From Oenanthe sinensis (Eukaryota > Streptophyta > Magnoliopsida > Apiales > Apiaceae): 64,000 bases of DNA. The stretch is taken from contig CM053802.1 in the NCBI GenBank assembly GCA_028671895.1, positions 12,345,631 to 12,409,630 on the forward strand, written 5' to 3'. Shown here piece by piece: positions 1 to 15,100 of the stretch (positions are counted from its first letter, which is position 1; every line of letters starts with the position of its first letter). The notes under the pieces were generated by a model. It was given only the letters and a program-made list of their open reading frames with translations. It ran no database searches and was not told the origin of the DNA. A program made the translations under genes and the position numbers.

Positions 1-138
1 GTATGCAAAACAAGCTTGATTCCTATACAAATTATAAAGTCAGAAATCAAGGATGGTATAAAGGCACACTTCATATGCTTATGAAACAGGGATGATATAC
101 AAGCATCGGTTATATTTAAGAGAGTGCAAGAGTGAAAC

Positions 139-3100
139 CTCTAGATGAATAGAAATCAAACCTGGCCAACCACTTGAAATTATCTCTTGAGACTCTACAT
201 TGAAGGTATTAGTTACATTATACCAGGGACACGTATATAGCATATATACATAGTGGAATATTAGCACACACGGCATATAGTCTTTATACAAGGGGAATCT
301 AAGCACCACATAAATAAAAGAATACCCTACTAGAATAGAAATAGAAGCTGCATCAAAAAAAGGAAGTTGAATGGTAATTTTTACCAAAAAACCTTACTTT
401 TAGGTTTCTGAACCATATTCCTGTACCCTAGAGTTGAATGACAGTACTAACATTTCCTTGCAGATATCCTGACCGCAATATTTAGAATTACAACCACTGA
501 CACCTTAAAATTTATCTATTGCAAAAGTTATGAAAAGTTGAGCTATTTGACATTCACCAGGAAAGGCAATAGAGGCCGCACATGGAATATGGATAGTGAG
601 AATACACTAACCTTCTTTATAGTGTTGTAGTTGAAGCTATATATCAGTTTTTTTGTCAGTTTTGTACTACATACCATCAACTTATCACAATACTCTTTTT
701 GTAGGTGGTTATTTGGCCCAAATGTCAAAGCAATATAAGAAATATATCTGTACACCCTATGTTCAAAAGTTTTGTACTCTCAGTATTATCTGCACATCAT
801 ATCTTTATTAAAAAAATAGAACTGTTAAGATAATTCGAAGACCTATTATCTACGCATCTCAACATCATCATATACTAACAGAAAAGGGCAGCATTGCTGC
901 AATATGATAGTATAGTACTCGACAACTTCTAAATGTAAGCACAGTACTTGTATCACTTTCTTGAATTTTTTCAAAATACAAAATAGAATAAGAAGAATGT
1001 TCCATATCTTTCATCTCATCCATCATCATCTGAACATGAACACTTTTGGTGCCTGCTAACCTGTATTAAGAAGTACGCAACCCAGCAGAGAAAGCTCAGT
1101 TAAGCTCGGGCAATTTTGAGTGAGAATGACCAGATCATTGTTGGTCATTAATCGCACTACTCTTTCTAGTCTTAATTTCCTTAAATTTGGCATACTGAAC
1201 TGAAATCTTGAAAGGGATATCTCTCCAAAACAATAGCACATAGATAATTCTGGTAAGTTTCTGAACAACATTATCACATCGATTATGATAGAATCCCATA
1301 GTACCTGTTAAGAACATTAATTAAAACTTTGATGACCACTTTTTCTGGATTACCACAATCCATACCAAAGAAATATCAAACCAAAGATGGTAAACGAGAA
1401 ACTCGGGCACTAGACAAAATTGTATAATATCATACAAACAAAATAGAACTCTCTCTCCATGCCATCATGTCGTTTATCAGGCTCAAACAGGAATTGGAAG
1501 CTTATTGTCATAATTGATAGTCAAGTGTTTGGATACTAAGACGCTGACCTAATTGCTAAGGCATTTGTCAGGCGGCCATAAAACGAGCAAGTTAATAGTT
1601 TCTTATTTGTTTTTATATGTGTGTAAGTAGATATATCAGTAGGAGTTTGTGTGTGTATTTAGAGTAGTAAACAATTATCATTAGATATTGAGATAAGTTA
1701 ATAGGCAAAAACATCACTCAACCAAGACCGACTTGCAAGTGGGTCACCGCACTCAAAAAACTTCCGGTCAACTAACCAAATTATATGTAGTTTCATGCTA
1801 AGTTACTAAATCTCCTAAAATCGCAAAGCACTAGGAGGAGGGCTGAATGAAATCATATATTATATTTTAACACTCCATTCATTTGAAAGCACACTTTTGG
1901 GTTGAAGAATGGATCACTAGTAGCACATCTTTGGGAAATAATCAACCTCACCGTCCAAGTTAGAGATTTGAGAATATTGGGGTTAGTGAGGTTCAAACTC
2001 GGAACATCGGTTCAATATAAAATATTTGAGAATATTGGGGTTACCGAGGTTCAAACTCGAGAACTCCGGTATGATAATACATTGAGTTGCCATATCTTCT
2101 AAAATCTTAAGGTATTTAAAGAGATCTTAATGGAATCATAATCATATTTAATTGTTTCAAATTGATTTCATCCGAGAAAAATATTGAAAACATTTGAAGC
2201 TTAACAAAAAATTGAAGTTGATTGTTTTTTGTCAAATATGTGGACTACCCGACCCGACCACTACCTATATGGTCTAACTTTTTTCCTTTTGACCCGTTTT
2301 CTTTGACCATCACTTCACGTATTCGGAGCCATATGTCAATATGCTACTTAAAATCTATGTTACTCAGACTCTTCATTTTACCTTCGAGTACCCTTGTCGG
2401 AGACTCAACACTCGGACATGGACACTCGGACTTGGACACTTATTTTAGGCAAAAACATGTATATTTTTCATAATGTTGCCGAGTACGATACTTGGACATG
2501 TATCCATGTTCGACACTTCTAGCCTAGTCCGAGTAACGTAGCTTAAAATAGGATTAATCATAATTCATTAGGATTTAATTATATAGATAAATAGATATTT
2601 AGGATTATTCTAGGTTATAATATTGAATAAAAAAGGATTTATGTCATTTATTTATTAGTTTCTTCATGATTAGGATTATAATTGTTGATCAAGTATTAGG
2701 ATTTTACTTATCGGCTTATCCAATTCTTTATATAATGACTTGTAATCTTTAAACTTTTGCTATTGGAAAACTTTGATTGACTATTGAAAAATGATATCAT
2801 TCTTTAGGCAATGTTGTTAAAAGCTCACCCTTAAGCACACAAAAACGTACCCCAAAGGCGCTTCGACATAGGTGAGACGCATCGACTTCAATTAAGTGCG
2901 CGCTCATGGCCTCGAAGCGCAAGCCAAGCCGTACATAAGCGTGAAGCAATAAAAAAGCGTGCTTGAGTGAAGCTTAGCAAATTATAATAGAATTAAAGTT
3001 ATTAGGTCAGTTTAAGGCCCACCAACCGTAACCCAATATAAAAATAAACATCAAATCCCAAATAAAGTAAGTATTACCAAATTATAACAAAATTAATGTT

Positions 3101-6100
3101 ATTAGGCCTTTATTATCTTTCTTTCGTATATTAGAGTCAAAAGAGAACAAGGTTTTGACTTGCCTATTTGATGCATAGTTCATTGCTGATGTAAAATGTT
3201 TCGCAAGACAAATTTGAAAGTAAACATGTTTATATAGTAACCTGAAAATAAAGGGTGACCGAGTCTAGTAGAGGACAAGTTGCAACAAGCAGTTTCAGTC
3301 CATCTTCACCTAATGATCCTCCCAAACCCACAGTAATTCTCCTTAGCTTTTTTATGGAAAATTTTAGAGCATCCAAAGAGACGTATGAAAATCCCCACCC
3401 AACTGCAATATCTTCAAATTGGCATGAGCTTCCCATCGTAATATAAAGATCTTTTTGTGAACACAGCACGTCTCCATCATACCTATATTCTGGCTCAAAT
3501 AAATTCTTACAGTCTCTTGCTCTCAAATACGTCAAACCAGGATTTTTGCCAACAATATAAGACAAAGCGGCTGCAGAAACCTGCAATATCAAAAGAATAA
3601 TGATACTGGATGAAACACATTAGCATAGTCCATGTAGAATGGTTGAAGTATGGATATAAGAATACAAAGATACCTGCATATAATACAGTTTAAGGTGCTA
3701 ACTCATAAATCTATTTCATTAATTGTTAGAATAAGGTAAGATCCAATTAAGTCATCCTCCTAATACCTTAAGGTTTTAGGAGAACGAGTAACTTAACATG
3801 GTATCATATGTTAGGAGAGGTCTCGAGTTCAAGTCCCTCCTGCCCCCAATATTCTCAATATTTAATTTGGACATAAGGCTAATTGTTACCCCGAAAAGAT
3901 GGGTCTATCTATTACTCCATTAATCTATTAATTAATTAATACAATTCCAACATGGTTCTATGGGGTTTCAAATGAGACAAAAGATGAGTCATTTTATTCG
4001 TTGTGAGATTATAAATATGTCCCCATTTTTTATATAAATAATAAAAAAATTATTGGAGATGGGAATTAAACCTATAACCACTTGATGGAAATGACATTAA
4101 GGTAGCAATTGCTAACCATTTAGCTACATAATCAGTTAACTACACTCAAATATTCATTAATTACATACACAAATACCTCTTATGCTACAATACTCTTCGA
4201 AATTTATTTTTAATATTCATTCAAGATAAAATAATTGTTTCATTTGTGTCTCTCATATTATTTATACAATAACTTCTCTATGTTGGTTTTTTTATAATTT
4301 TATATATGTCTATACACACATACATATATGCAACCCATCTTGATGAATTTAACAACTACATTAGATTTTTCCTTTCATATATCTAACAAGATAAACTAAT
4401 TGCTCTTTTGAGTTAAATATTTTGTTAAAAACAGTATGATAAATTACAGTGTTTTATCTTATTTTTTGTTAATTATTACATGAGTTGGTATAGAGGCACG
4501 TGCAAGGCTCACGTAATTAATTGGATTAGAAAATATATTTTATATAACAATGTATAAGATATACGATGCACAATACTATGAACGATTAGTCGAAACCTAG
4601 GCCATTTAAATAATACTCCCTCCGTCCCGGCCAAATGTTTACATTTGGTCCGGGCACGGAGACCAAGGATAGTGGGTGTAATAGTGATTTTATTGTTAAA
4701 ATAAATGAAGTAGTGGGTGTAATAGTGTAAAGTGTTGAAAAAGTGGAGTGAAGTAGTGGATGTAATAATATATTTATTGTTAAAAGTTACTATTTTTAGT
4801 AATGTAAAGAATTGGGTGGGACGTCCCAAAAAGGAAAGTGTAAAGAATTGGTTGGGACGGAGGGAGTAAAATTTTATATTGTATATAAAAATTATCTGAA
4901 ATTATGTATTCAAAACGGAATTTTCAAATAGAACTCTACATAGTGGGTAATTAATTTATGAAATTAAAATATATAATACAGTTAGAAAAATAGCAAATTT
5001 CAAATATACGGTCATAATATCTCACTATTATCATATACATTACTAAACAATTATTTTTTAGCTATTAAAAACTTATTTACTTAAAGGTTAAGTTAGTGAT
5101 CTTTGATCAGTTAACTAGTTGCAGTCTTAATCAATAAAAATATATAGTTGGATCAAAATAGTTAAATTTTAAACATATATGAAAAAAATTAATCATATTC
5201 AAATTAAAAAATTATAATCAAAGTAGATAATAGAAAGAAAAAAATGATTTAAGGTAAGGGCCCGTGCCTCGCACGGATTTTTAGGCCAATAACTAGTATT
5301 CATTAAATCATTTATTTACAGTATTAAAACACCTTGTAATGTAGGCTCAACTGCTCAACAACATGCCATGGCTCACCAGTGTTCAATTTAGTATGTTTCC
5401 AATTGAACAAATATTAGTAAGAGTATGATCTAATAGACCTGATACATGAGTGACCCTACCACTTGCATCGACTAGTGAACACGGAAATCTACCTAGGAAC
5501 TATTATGCTAACACGGTAATGCTTCACCATCCAAACAACTAAGTATCATAGATAGCTCAAAAGATAAAGTTCAAAAAGTTAACTGGAACGCAATAGTTTT
5601 CCTCTCCCCCAGCCCATGCATGACTAGTGGCATCTTAACCCAACAATGCAAAACGACTTATCCTTTATCGTCTCTTTTGTGCTAAACCTTAATCAATATA
5701 TTCAAAGCACCGTAACTTATGTTATTGTTATGTATATTATGAATGACATCTGCAAATTAACTCGTTCACAAGAAACTTTTACAGTCCTAAAGGATTCTTA
5801 CCCACCTTAGTACTCGTAATGTCAAGCATCTCCAAGGAAGAACCAGAGAAACTATAAAGACCCCTATCAACAAGGCGTGTCCCCCTCAGGCATAGACTAC
5901 TCAGCTTGTGTGTGTGGGACATAAGGTCTGCAAGACATGTCTCGCTTACTCCTGTTCATATATTCCAACTTTTATAAGCATACTTGTATTACTTGAAGAT
6001 GCAACTTTAAAAGCAGAAGATGATTACACTGAAGATAGAACAGGATTTCGCAGGACAAGTGGAAGATAAAGATACTGTAATAAGAAAATAGAGCACAGGA

Positions 6101-9100
6101 ACCTTGATCAACGAACTAGCTTAAAACATTTATGGTTAACAAAAAAGGCATTACAAGAACAGGTCGGACGCTAAATAATTTCACTAAACTTAAGGCCCAA
6201 TATCAAATTCAAAAAGTTAGTTACAGCTCAAATATGATCCAGCAGAGAAGTAAAATAAAGAATAAGAAAACTGGAATCATATTATCTTCAAAAAGCTCTG
6301 CACTAGGAGGCTTAGAGGCTCAAGCTAAAAATAAGTAATGACTGAAGTACACAAAGCAAATTTTTGGCTTTGGTTTTGTTAATTCTGGAAATACTTAACT
6401 AGTGCTTTTAATCTTTAATTAATTCTATTCATCCTCTAAAGAGCATGCACCAAAAAGCAAGAGAACTAAAGCATAACATGTTATAATATATTATGACTAG
6501 GTGCCTAAAATCTGAATAATTAACAATATATACAATGGTGCACTTTGTTGAAAAAGACAATTTGATGATAAAGATGCAGTACCAAAAAAGAAAAACTCAC
6601 CCATGCAGCCACCAATATGCAATTTTTTGAGTTTGTGAGCCAGTGACGTGGAATTGTTTCCCTTAGGTTGTGCATAAGTCAATCTATCACTACCAGAAAG
6701 ACAGGAACAGAGAGCCGTGATTGAATTTTGACCAAAGGAAGTTTCACAAACTACAATCAAGTGCAAGTTGACACATTCAAGTATAACAACTGCAATGCCA
6801 CCATCAGATACCGAAGTACAGCCTTTAAGGTTGATGTAGCTTAAAGAAACACACACTTTGGAAAGAGTTTGGAGATCATGATCTGGGCAGCCACAGGGAT
6901 AATATGTTACTTGAAATGATGATGTATCAGTGTGCATGCTCCGATTAAAATCAAGTAACAACCGTCCCCTACTGATGCAGGAGTGCAGGACAACAAATAA
7001 AAATTTTATATTACTTATGAAGATAGTATATCCTACAGAAGAATCAAACCGCTTGGCGAGATGTTTTGAAGTCACTCCACAATTTTGGCATCTACTGAAA
7101 ACTTTTTGGACATGTTCTAAGGTGTAAAAAGTTTTTACCATGAAAACCTACAAAATTTTCAAATTATTAAAATTATTTAAGGTTCTACAAATAAATTAAT
7201 ATTTAAATAAAATTGTTATTATGGTTCTGCAAATAAAATTATGGTTGTGCACCATTAATTTCATTTTTTATTATGATTCTCCAGAATATTTTGCAAAGAT
7301 TTTCATTGTTTTCACATTAAAAAAGTTATCATTTGAAGGTTAGCCTATACATATATAGATCTTTAGATCCAGCAGCTTAATTAAATATGATAACCAGTTT
7401 TGAAGAATTATACCTTGGCACAATTCACAATTAAGTTTGCCATATGGCTATCAAGTAACAAACTATTAATGATTTATTTGATCCTTTCCCTTGAGTTAAA
7501 TGTAACCTCAGACCCATGCTGAGATATCAATGCTTACCTGTGACATCTATCCGTCCCTCCAGTGTGAGTTTAGCAATATGTGACGGCAAGCATCCAGACA
7601 TCAAAGACAGTGATGCAGCTGAAGGACTAGCAGCATAAGATACTGTTGGCATATGTGACAATACAACTGGATATGATGTTATAATGGTAATTTCTGATGA
7701 TACAACTGGACTTGTATCTACAGTTAAATCAATGTCATGAAGCAATGGGCATCTAATGACCAAGTGAGCCAATTTTTTTGTCTCAAAGCGTAAATGATAA
7801 GCCGCCTTCAACATTCTTAATGATGGAAATGACTTTGAGAAACACTCAATAGCATCCTCAAGGCATAGAATTGGACAATTGGAGATATCCACCTCATACA
7901 CTGCTCCAAATGTCAAGAGTACAGGTAAAGCCCTTTGAATTTGAAGTTTATTGCTACTAAGGGCTTCATAGTTCATCAAAGATCTGATTGTCTTAGTCAA
8001 CGATAGATACTTATTATGTGAAGAAGGAAGCAAAGACAGAAGCAGGACTCCTAGTTTAATCTGCGGACAACCTGAAAGATCCAGTTGCTGGACAAGGAAA
8101 AACATGTCATTAGTACCAACTGTTGCTAGTTCTAATATTTAACAAAAGTAGAGCATTTAGTCACACAACACGTGTACTTAATTAACTTCCATGCCTCATA
8201 TACCAACATTTTCATTGGGATATTTAAACTGCAATAAGCAATCGAATATTGATGTGGATGATGAAATTGACTAGGTCCCTCGCACTCCACACTCCACAGT
8301 CCATTACCATAATATATGTCAAAATAAGCCTCTCTTTTTTCAAAAGAAAAAAACAGGCAAATATTTGCTATACTAAAGAATGAAGCAGATAGCAATGCCT
8401 AACATTATTATTCATGGCAATTGTTCTGAAAATCAACACAAATGTCAATAGTAGAATGATATACTCCTTCCGGCCGTATTTATTTGTCACTTCAACTTTT
8501 TGCACGTATATTAAGGTGCATAAAAAGATAGATCCACAAATTATTTTTTATATACTTTTCTAAACAAAATTTTATTATTTTTTCCACGTATTTAAATTTT
8601 TTATTGAGAAAAATGAAATTTAAAAAGTATTTGTAGATGTGTCTTTTTACACCTTAGAACGTGTCCAAAAAGTCAAAGTAAAAAATGAACTGGGACGGAG
8701 GGAGTACAAATTAGTTGATGAAACAAAAGTTTAATAAACTAGGAACACCGATTTTGACATTCTACTTTGAATGGAGCAGAATTACAAATAATACTTGGAC
8801 TTAATTCCACATATCAATAAATTATTCAGGGGTGAAGGGTGTGATTAAGTAGAATATAGAAATTTCAATTAAATTCGAACTTCCTAATTGATGAAATGGG
8901 GGTGGAATGGAGAAAATATCTTCCCAGCGAAGGTAGAAAGACTTCTGGAATTTATGGACATACATTCTACACGTAGAGAAGACTATATGACTGCATCCAC
9001 AAAGGAACTTAATGCATGCTCTATAGAGGGTATACTCGCAAACAAAGGAAACATTTTTCGTGCCAAGCATCTACATTGTTCAAGTGCAAACTCTTACTTC

Positions 9101-12100
9101 AATAAATTATATCCGACAGAGAGGACTGCATATGCAGTCACTCTTTGATTTATATGTCAAGCCTTCAAGTAATAGCTGCAACATTCCATCGAAGAAGACA
9201 GTTCAAAAGACTGTAAGTTTGTAACCTTCTACCAAGCAGGCAAGCAGATAATTTGACTAGTTGTCACTGGTCACAGTTACCTTTCCAAAATCATACTGTC
9301 AACTGCAAGCATGCTATAGTTATGCATTCATCTCATACAGGGGATTCATAAATTACTACTGTTTATAAAAGAAGAAAAAATAAAGAATTGAAATGACAAT
9401 CAGAGGATAAGAGGACAATATAAGCAAAGGTTAGCTTAAATAAAATATAGTATATTCGTATAGTTTGCCAGGAAGCACACATTATTTATTGGAATAGAGA
9501 CATTAAACGTAGCTACATGAATCAAAAGATTGAAAAGTGAAAGATTTTCTAGTAATTAGAAATGGTTCAGAATTCCAGCAGGGACTAAAAGCCGGCCCTT
9601 GCATCCGGACCCCTGCGCTGGATTTCGAAACTTTAATCACGCAATAAAGGAACAAAATGAAAGCTCGGTCTTTCTAGTTTGTGGTGCGGATCCCAAATCG
9701 GAATTTCTAGTGGTTTTAACCATTTTCATAACACAGTGCAACTCTTGGAATTCCTATAAATTACTATTCCAATTATTTTGCACTGCATCAATTGTCCTCT
9801 TTCTTGCTGGGATATCTCTTATTGTAGATGGCGTGTAACACATTCATCAGCAGAAAATATAGTAATCATCGTTTAGAAGCCAATTAGCTGAGATCCCCTC
9901 GAGCTATGTATCTAATACCAGAGCCAGCCAACAACTTTTTCTAACTTTTCTTTCTGCCCCTAGGCTTCTTTAGAAATGTTTTTTCTCACTAGTGAATTAC
10001 AAATGATTTTAAAGATGAATTTACATTATAAGATGCCATGATGATTACACATATCTGACAGCCAGATTGAGAGCCTTAAAGAAGTAACCTTAGTATATTC
10101 AGTCAGCCGGATTCTTAAATGGCATGGGTCGCCATCTCCGAAAATATTAATAGAGCTTGTTGAAGGAAGTGCCACTAAAGAAAAAATAGTCTGGATGCTT
10201 TCATCAAAGAACTTTGAGAAGTCACGAAAGCTTCTTTTTCCTAAAATACATACCAATTACATAATATATTACATAAAACTAGAACCAATAGGCTCAAACA
10301 TAAACACTGCTATAAGAAAACAATATATGAGTGAAATACCAGTTGCAAACCACAAAGGCAAAAGGCTAACACGGATCTGTAAATCAAAATAAAATGTAAT
10401 TTAGTAAAAAGAAAGAAGAAACATTCAGATATGTCAAGCTAGGTGATACAAGAAATTGACATATATTACTAACTGTGCAAAGAAGAAACTTGTCTGTGAT
10501 ATCTGGTTACTGGTTAGTGTCTTATAGTACCCATAAACAAAGTGGTACAACTTGTAAACCAGCCTATTATAATATGTTTCAAAAAATTGAACATAGCAGT
10601 AGTAACGACACGATAACAGAAAATCATAAAAGCCCGTGTGATCTTATCAAACAAGAAAAATAACAAAGCACCATATATTAAAACTTTAAAAGTTCCTAAT
10701 TGCTTCTTGTTAAGATATAATATAAGATCCTATTAAGTTCTCCTCGAAAAATTACAAACAAAGAACTGTATATTGAATGTGCCTAATTGCTCTTTTGTTA
10801 AGATATAATATAAGATCCTATTAAGTTCTCCTCCGAATTAGTAAAACCGGTAAATTTACCGTGGTATCGGAGCTCCAGTTGGGAGAAGTCATGAGTTTTA
10901 TTCCCTCCTACCCCAATATTGCCATGACTTATTATGGAAAATATGGCAAATTATGTTGAATAATATGATCCTGGTAAGTCAAGTCTCCTAACACCTTGAG
11001 GTTTTAAGAGAACTGGTAACTTAACATTGTATCAGAGCTCTGGTTGTAGGAGGTCTCGAGTTCGAGTCCCTCCTACCCCCAAATAACGATATTTTAATCC
11101 ATATTAACTTGTCATTTACCTGTTGCAAGATTTCAATGCAATCATCTCTGGTGATACGTTCTATATTACCACCAAGCCAAACTAGAAGACCATCAGTAAG
11201 ATGCCTCTCACTGTTAAAGGATAACACAGATATTAATGGTCTTCATAAGTTATATTTCTTCATAAGTTATATTTACAGCACTACTGTGAGAATAACCAAC
11301 CTATGCACGGTTAATTGGGGATGCTTTAAGGAGAAAAGTAATAAATTGTATGGAACATCACGGAAGAAGACACATGTCATGGCCCACATCTGACAGAAGA
11401 AAGCATCAACATTAGTAAATTACAAGAAATAATATAGGAAAACAACTACTATGTCGTTGAACGAATTTATACATAATGAACAATGAACACTTTTGCTATA
11501 AAAAAAATCTAATAATTGGATAATTCAGATTTTCTTTTGCATATGGTGGAGACTTTCTAATTATTACACTTTATATATACAAAGGATTATTTGTGATAGC
11601 TTAATGACCGAAAGTCGGGGCTCTAATACGAAAAACATAAAACAATAAGTAATTACTGTTTTATGAATGCTTACTATACCGTGTAAACTACCCAAGCAAG
11701 GAATCTATACCTCTATATGCCATCTATTTAGCCCCAAGTCCAACTATCAGATTATATGTGCAAGTAAGTGATACTCATAAGAGCTAGGCACATACGAAGT
11801 TCTTCGCAAGATAATTCGTGCACAGTTCTGGAAAAGAATCATTTCCTGCAAGGATTCAAGATCTCACTGTCAGGTATCCAAAAAAAACACATTTGATGGG
11901 TGTGCGTGTGGGTGTGGGTGTGTCTTCATGTATATGTGGTAATACTGTAACAGAAATAAACCAACAGTCTTTCGCTACTAATATAGTGAGTCTTCATAAA
12001 AATATAATATTCTCACCCTGCTCCGAACAAAACTTCCAAATATCAATCAAACTATTTAGTTGCAGAGACGGGAACTCCTTGACTAAAGTAATTTCAGTGA

Positions 12101-15100
12101 GCCACATTTTACAATTCAGGAGAAGCATGTCAACTCCAAAATATAAGGCACCCCGATAGCAAGCCAAAAAAATATTTCCACAAGTTGTTAATCAACTACC
12201 CCATATCACCGTGCAAAGCACAGTATATAGTTGTTAAATATGTAAATGTTATTTTCATAAACTATAAATTAATATTCAATTATTAGTTAACCAATACATA
12301 CATGGGGGAGAAGGGGTTCTACTTGGCGGGTTGGATAATTTCCCATCCACAACAGTAGGTTAACAGCAATTCAACCACTCCTACGATGTTCTATATGGAT
12401 GAAAAAACCATGCAAAAAGTAAGTGGAAATATATATTTATACTATATTATAAAACCGAAATATTAAAAGTTTGGTAGTCAGTTGGTCGGTATATAGGCCG
12501 GTCTACGGACCTACTTATTTTAAAAACCTATTTAACGAACCTAATTATTTAAAAACCTATTCTAATTAAAACACATATAATTATTTTAAAATCTATTCTA
12601 TTTAAAACATATATAACTATTCTAATTTATACATATGGGCCTACTTATCTTAAAAACCTATTTTAACGGACCTAATTATTTTAAAAAACTATTCTAATGA
12701 AAATATATATAATTATTTAAAAATCTATTCTAACTAAAACACATATTAATAATATAATAAAAAATACATTTCTAAACTTAAAGGGCCTAACTATCTTTAC
12801 AACATATTTTAATTAAAGCACAAGTAAATATTTTAATTTATCTTTACAACATATTTTAATTAAAGCACAAGTAAATATTTTAATTTAATAATTAAATTAA
12901 AAAATATACATGTGATTATAATACCCGTGCTTTGCGCAGATTATATGCTTGTGTATGTATAGATATGATTTAATGAAAAATTGAATTTCAAGAGTACATT
13001 TGTAACCTGTAAATTATATGTTTCTTTACATAAAAAATTCGATGAAAAGTTATATATTCACTTAATTTATGAGGAGATATAGACAATCAGGTGGGATTTA
13101 TGCAAATGATTTTGAAAATCAGTGTAAAATATATATACAAGATTACAAAAGAAAAATGAAATTCTTGTACATATACAGTTGTGTCCAAGCGGCCGTAGTA
13201 CGGTATTCTTCTCTCTCCTTTTACTTTTACTTCTTCAGATGATGGACTTAAAGCACAACTACCTTTCTTTTCGTTTATGTTTAAATTCAATTCACTCTTG
13301 GGTCGGGTCTTAACCCAGTCAGTGATCCACCCTCAACTGGTCAAACATAAGCCGTCCATACAATCAGATTTTCCCCAGATTTGTAGATGGACCACCTAGA
13401 CAATTATTCCATCACAATTTACCAACTAGTCAGGTGTCACGACAACCATGGTGTTACCTGTCTTCATTTTGCCCTTTGTCCTAGAGTATGCCAAATTTTA
13501 TATTGTGAACTTTCATTAGTTTATAAAATGAAGATAAAGAATCTGACGCCAGTTTACGTAACGGTTATTAAGTCAAGAATATCAACTCAATGTCTAAAAC
13601 CAGAATGTATTGTATTACATTCTTGTAACTTTTTCAATAAGCTGTTTTTCCTCGCATCATTAAATGTTTAAAGCCATAACAGAACATTGAACATTTCTAA
13701 TTTCAGTGACCAAATCAAATATAAGAAACACGATCAATTCTTCTCAATCTTACAAAATAACTATGACTCACCTAAGAAAGTCAGTAGACTCAGTACAAAA
13801 GTGTTCAGATAATTTACACGGACAATGTTATCCCGTATTCCACTACAAATATACTTTGCTGCATTCATTATATTAATGATTTAATGGACTACAGACAGAT
13901 ATCTTCCGCTCATCTTATCAGCAGGACTCAAGAACGATAAAATGCATCTACAAGAATCAAACTTTTATATAAATTAACAAGTACAACTGCCTGAAATAGC
14001 TCTTTCAAATTACGAGAAGGTGTTGCAGCATTACTCTTCACTTAGACACTTTCAGTGGGACATATGACCTTATCAAAGTATGGTCCAACTTTACGAATTA
14101 CAATAATATTTACACACACAGATAAATATTAATATTAGATAGTAAAAGACATTCGGATTGTTACCTCAAGCAACGGTAGAAAAGTATCAGACGTAATCTC
14201 CACCGAATAACCATGTATAAACTTTAATAGATTTAAAACAAATTGCAGGTTCCACTGGATCGAAATGCTATCAAAGTTCGAGTCACTGCACATAAATACA
14301 GACATGTATATATAGATTCACAAACTATCTGCAACTCTACGAACTTCTATAATTCATTAAACATATATACATGATTCACTAAACATATAAATAACTAAAA
14401 TAAGATTCAGCATCTACATACATATAAAAAAAATGAACAGAGAAGGGAAGCTAAAAAAATAGTGTTGACATATAACACATTATTATTGGAGAAATAGGGA
14501 GAGTTCCTTTATGCTAGATGTTAACATATATGTAATTATTAAAGAATTAGGGAGAGTTAACATATATATTATGTATTATTAGGGAGAGTTCCCTCATTAT
14601 ATTAGTTTGCTTATTGGGACTGTTTCTTTTGTTGCTATTCAGATGTTGGCTATATAAATATCTCTTATACTGTAATTGGAACAAGGGTTATAATAAATAC
14701 TTCTCCATCATGGTATCAGAGCCTATGTCCTAGGTTATTATCTGAAAAAAATTGTGATACGTCTGCAAGAGTTCATGGGTGTTAGGAAAAAAAATTCCTA
14801 GGAGGATCCTCGGGCAAACAATAATGGTTGCACTGATGATGAAGATGAAGACAAGGAAGCTGATTGGAGCGAGTGATTCCATTATTTTTGTTTCGACCAA
14901 CTCTCCATGCTCGTTGTTCGTTGTTTTGACTATTGTGAGTTTGAGGGGAACATTAACATATATGCCATTGTTAATACACATATTATTTATTATTAGAGAA
15001 ATAGGGAGTGTTCCGTGAAACAATGGCAAAATTAACATTTTTATAAAATACACCTCATTGAAGGGATCCGCCTCATGGTAGTCAAGGCAACTTAGGTGTG

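Noticed and set aside
79..387. 102-codon minus ORF
   Set aside because: Only 139-194 is coding, as an FBL11 exon; the rest is intron read-through on both sides.
13785..13875. Open minus-strand frame with a good GTGAGT donor (possible extra FBL11 exon)
   Set aside because: The translation has no similarity to the BTB family and the flanking exons 14285-14165 and 12152-12017 already join the conserved sequence without it.
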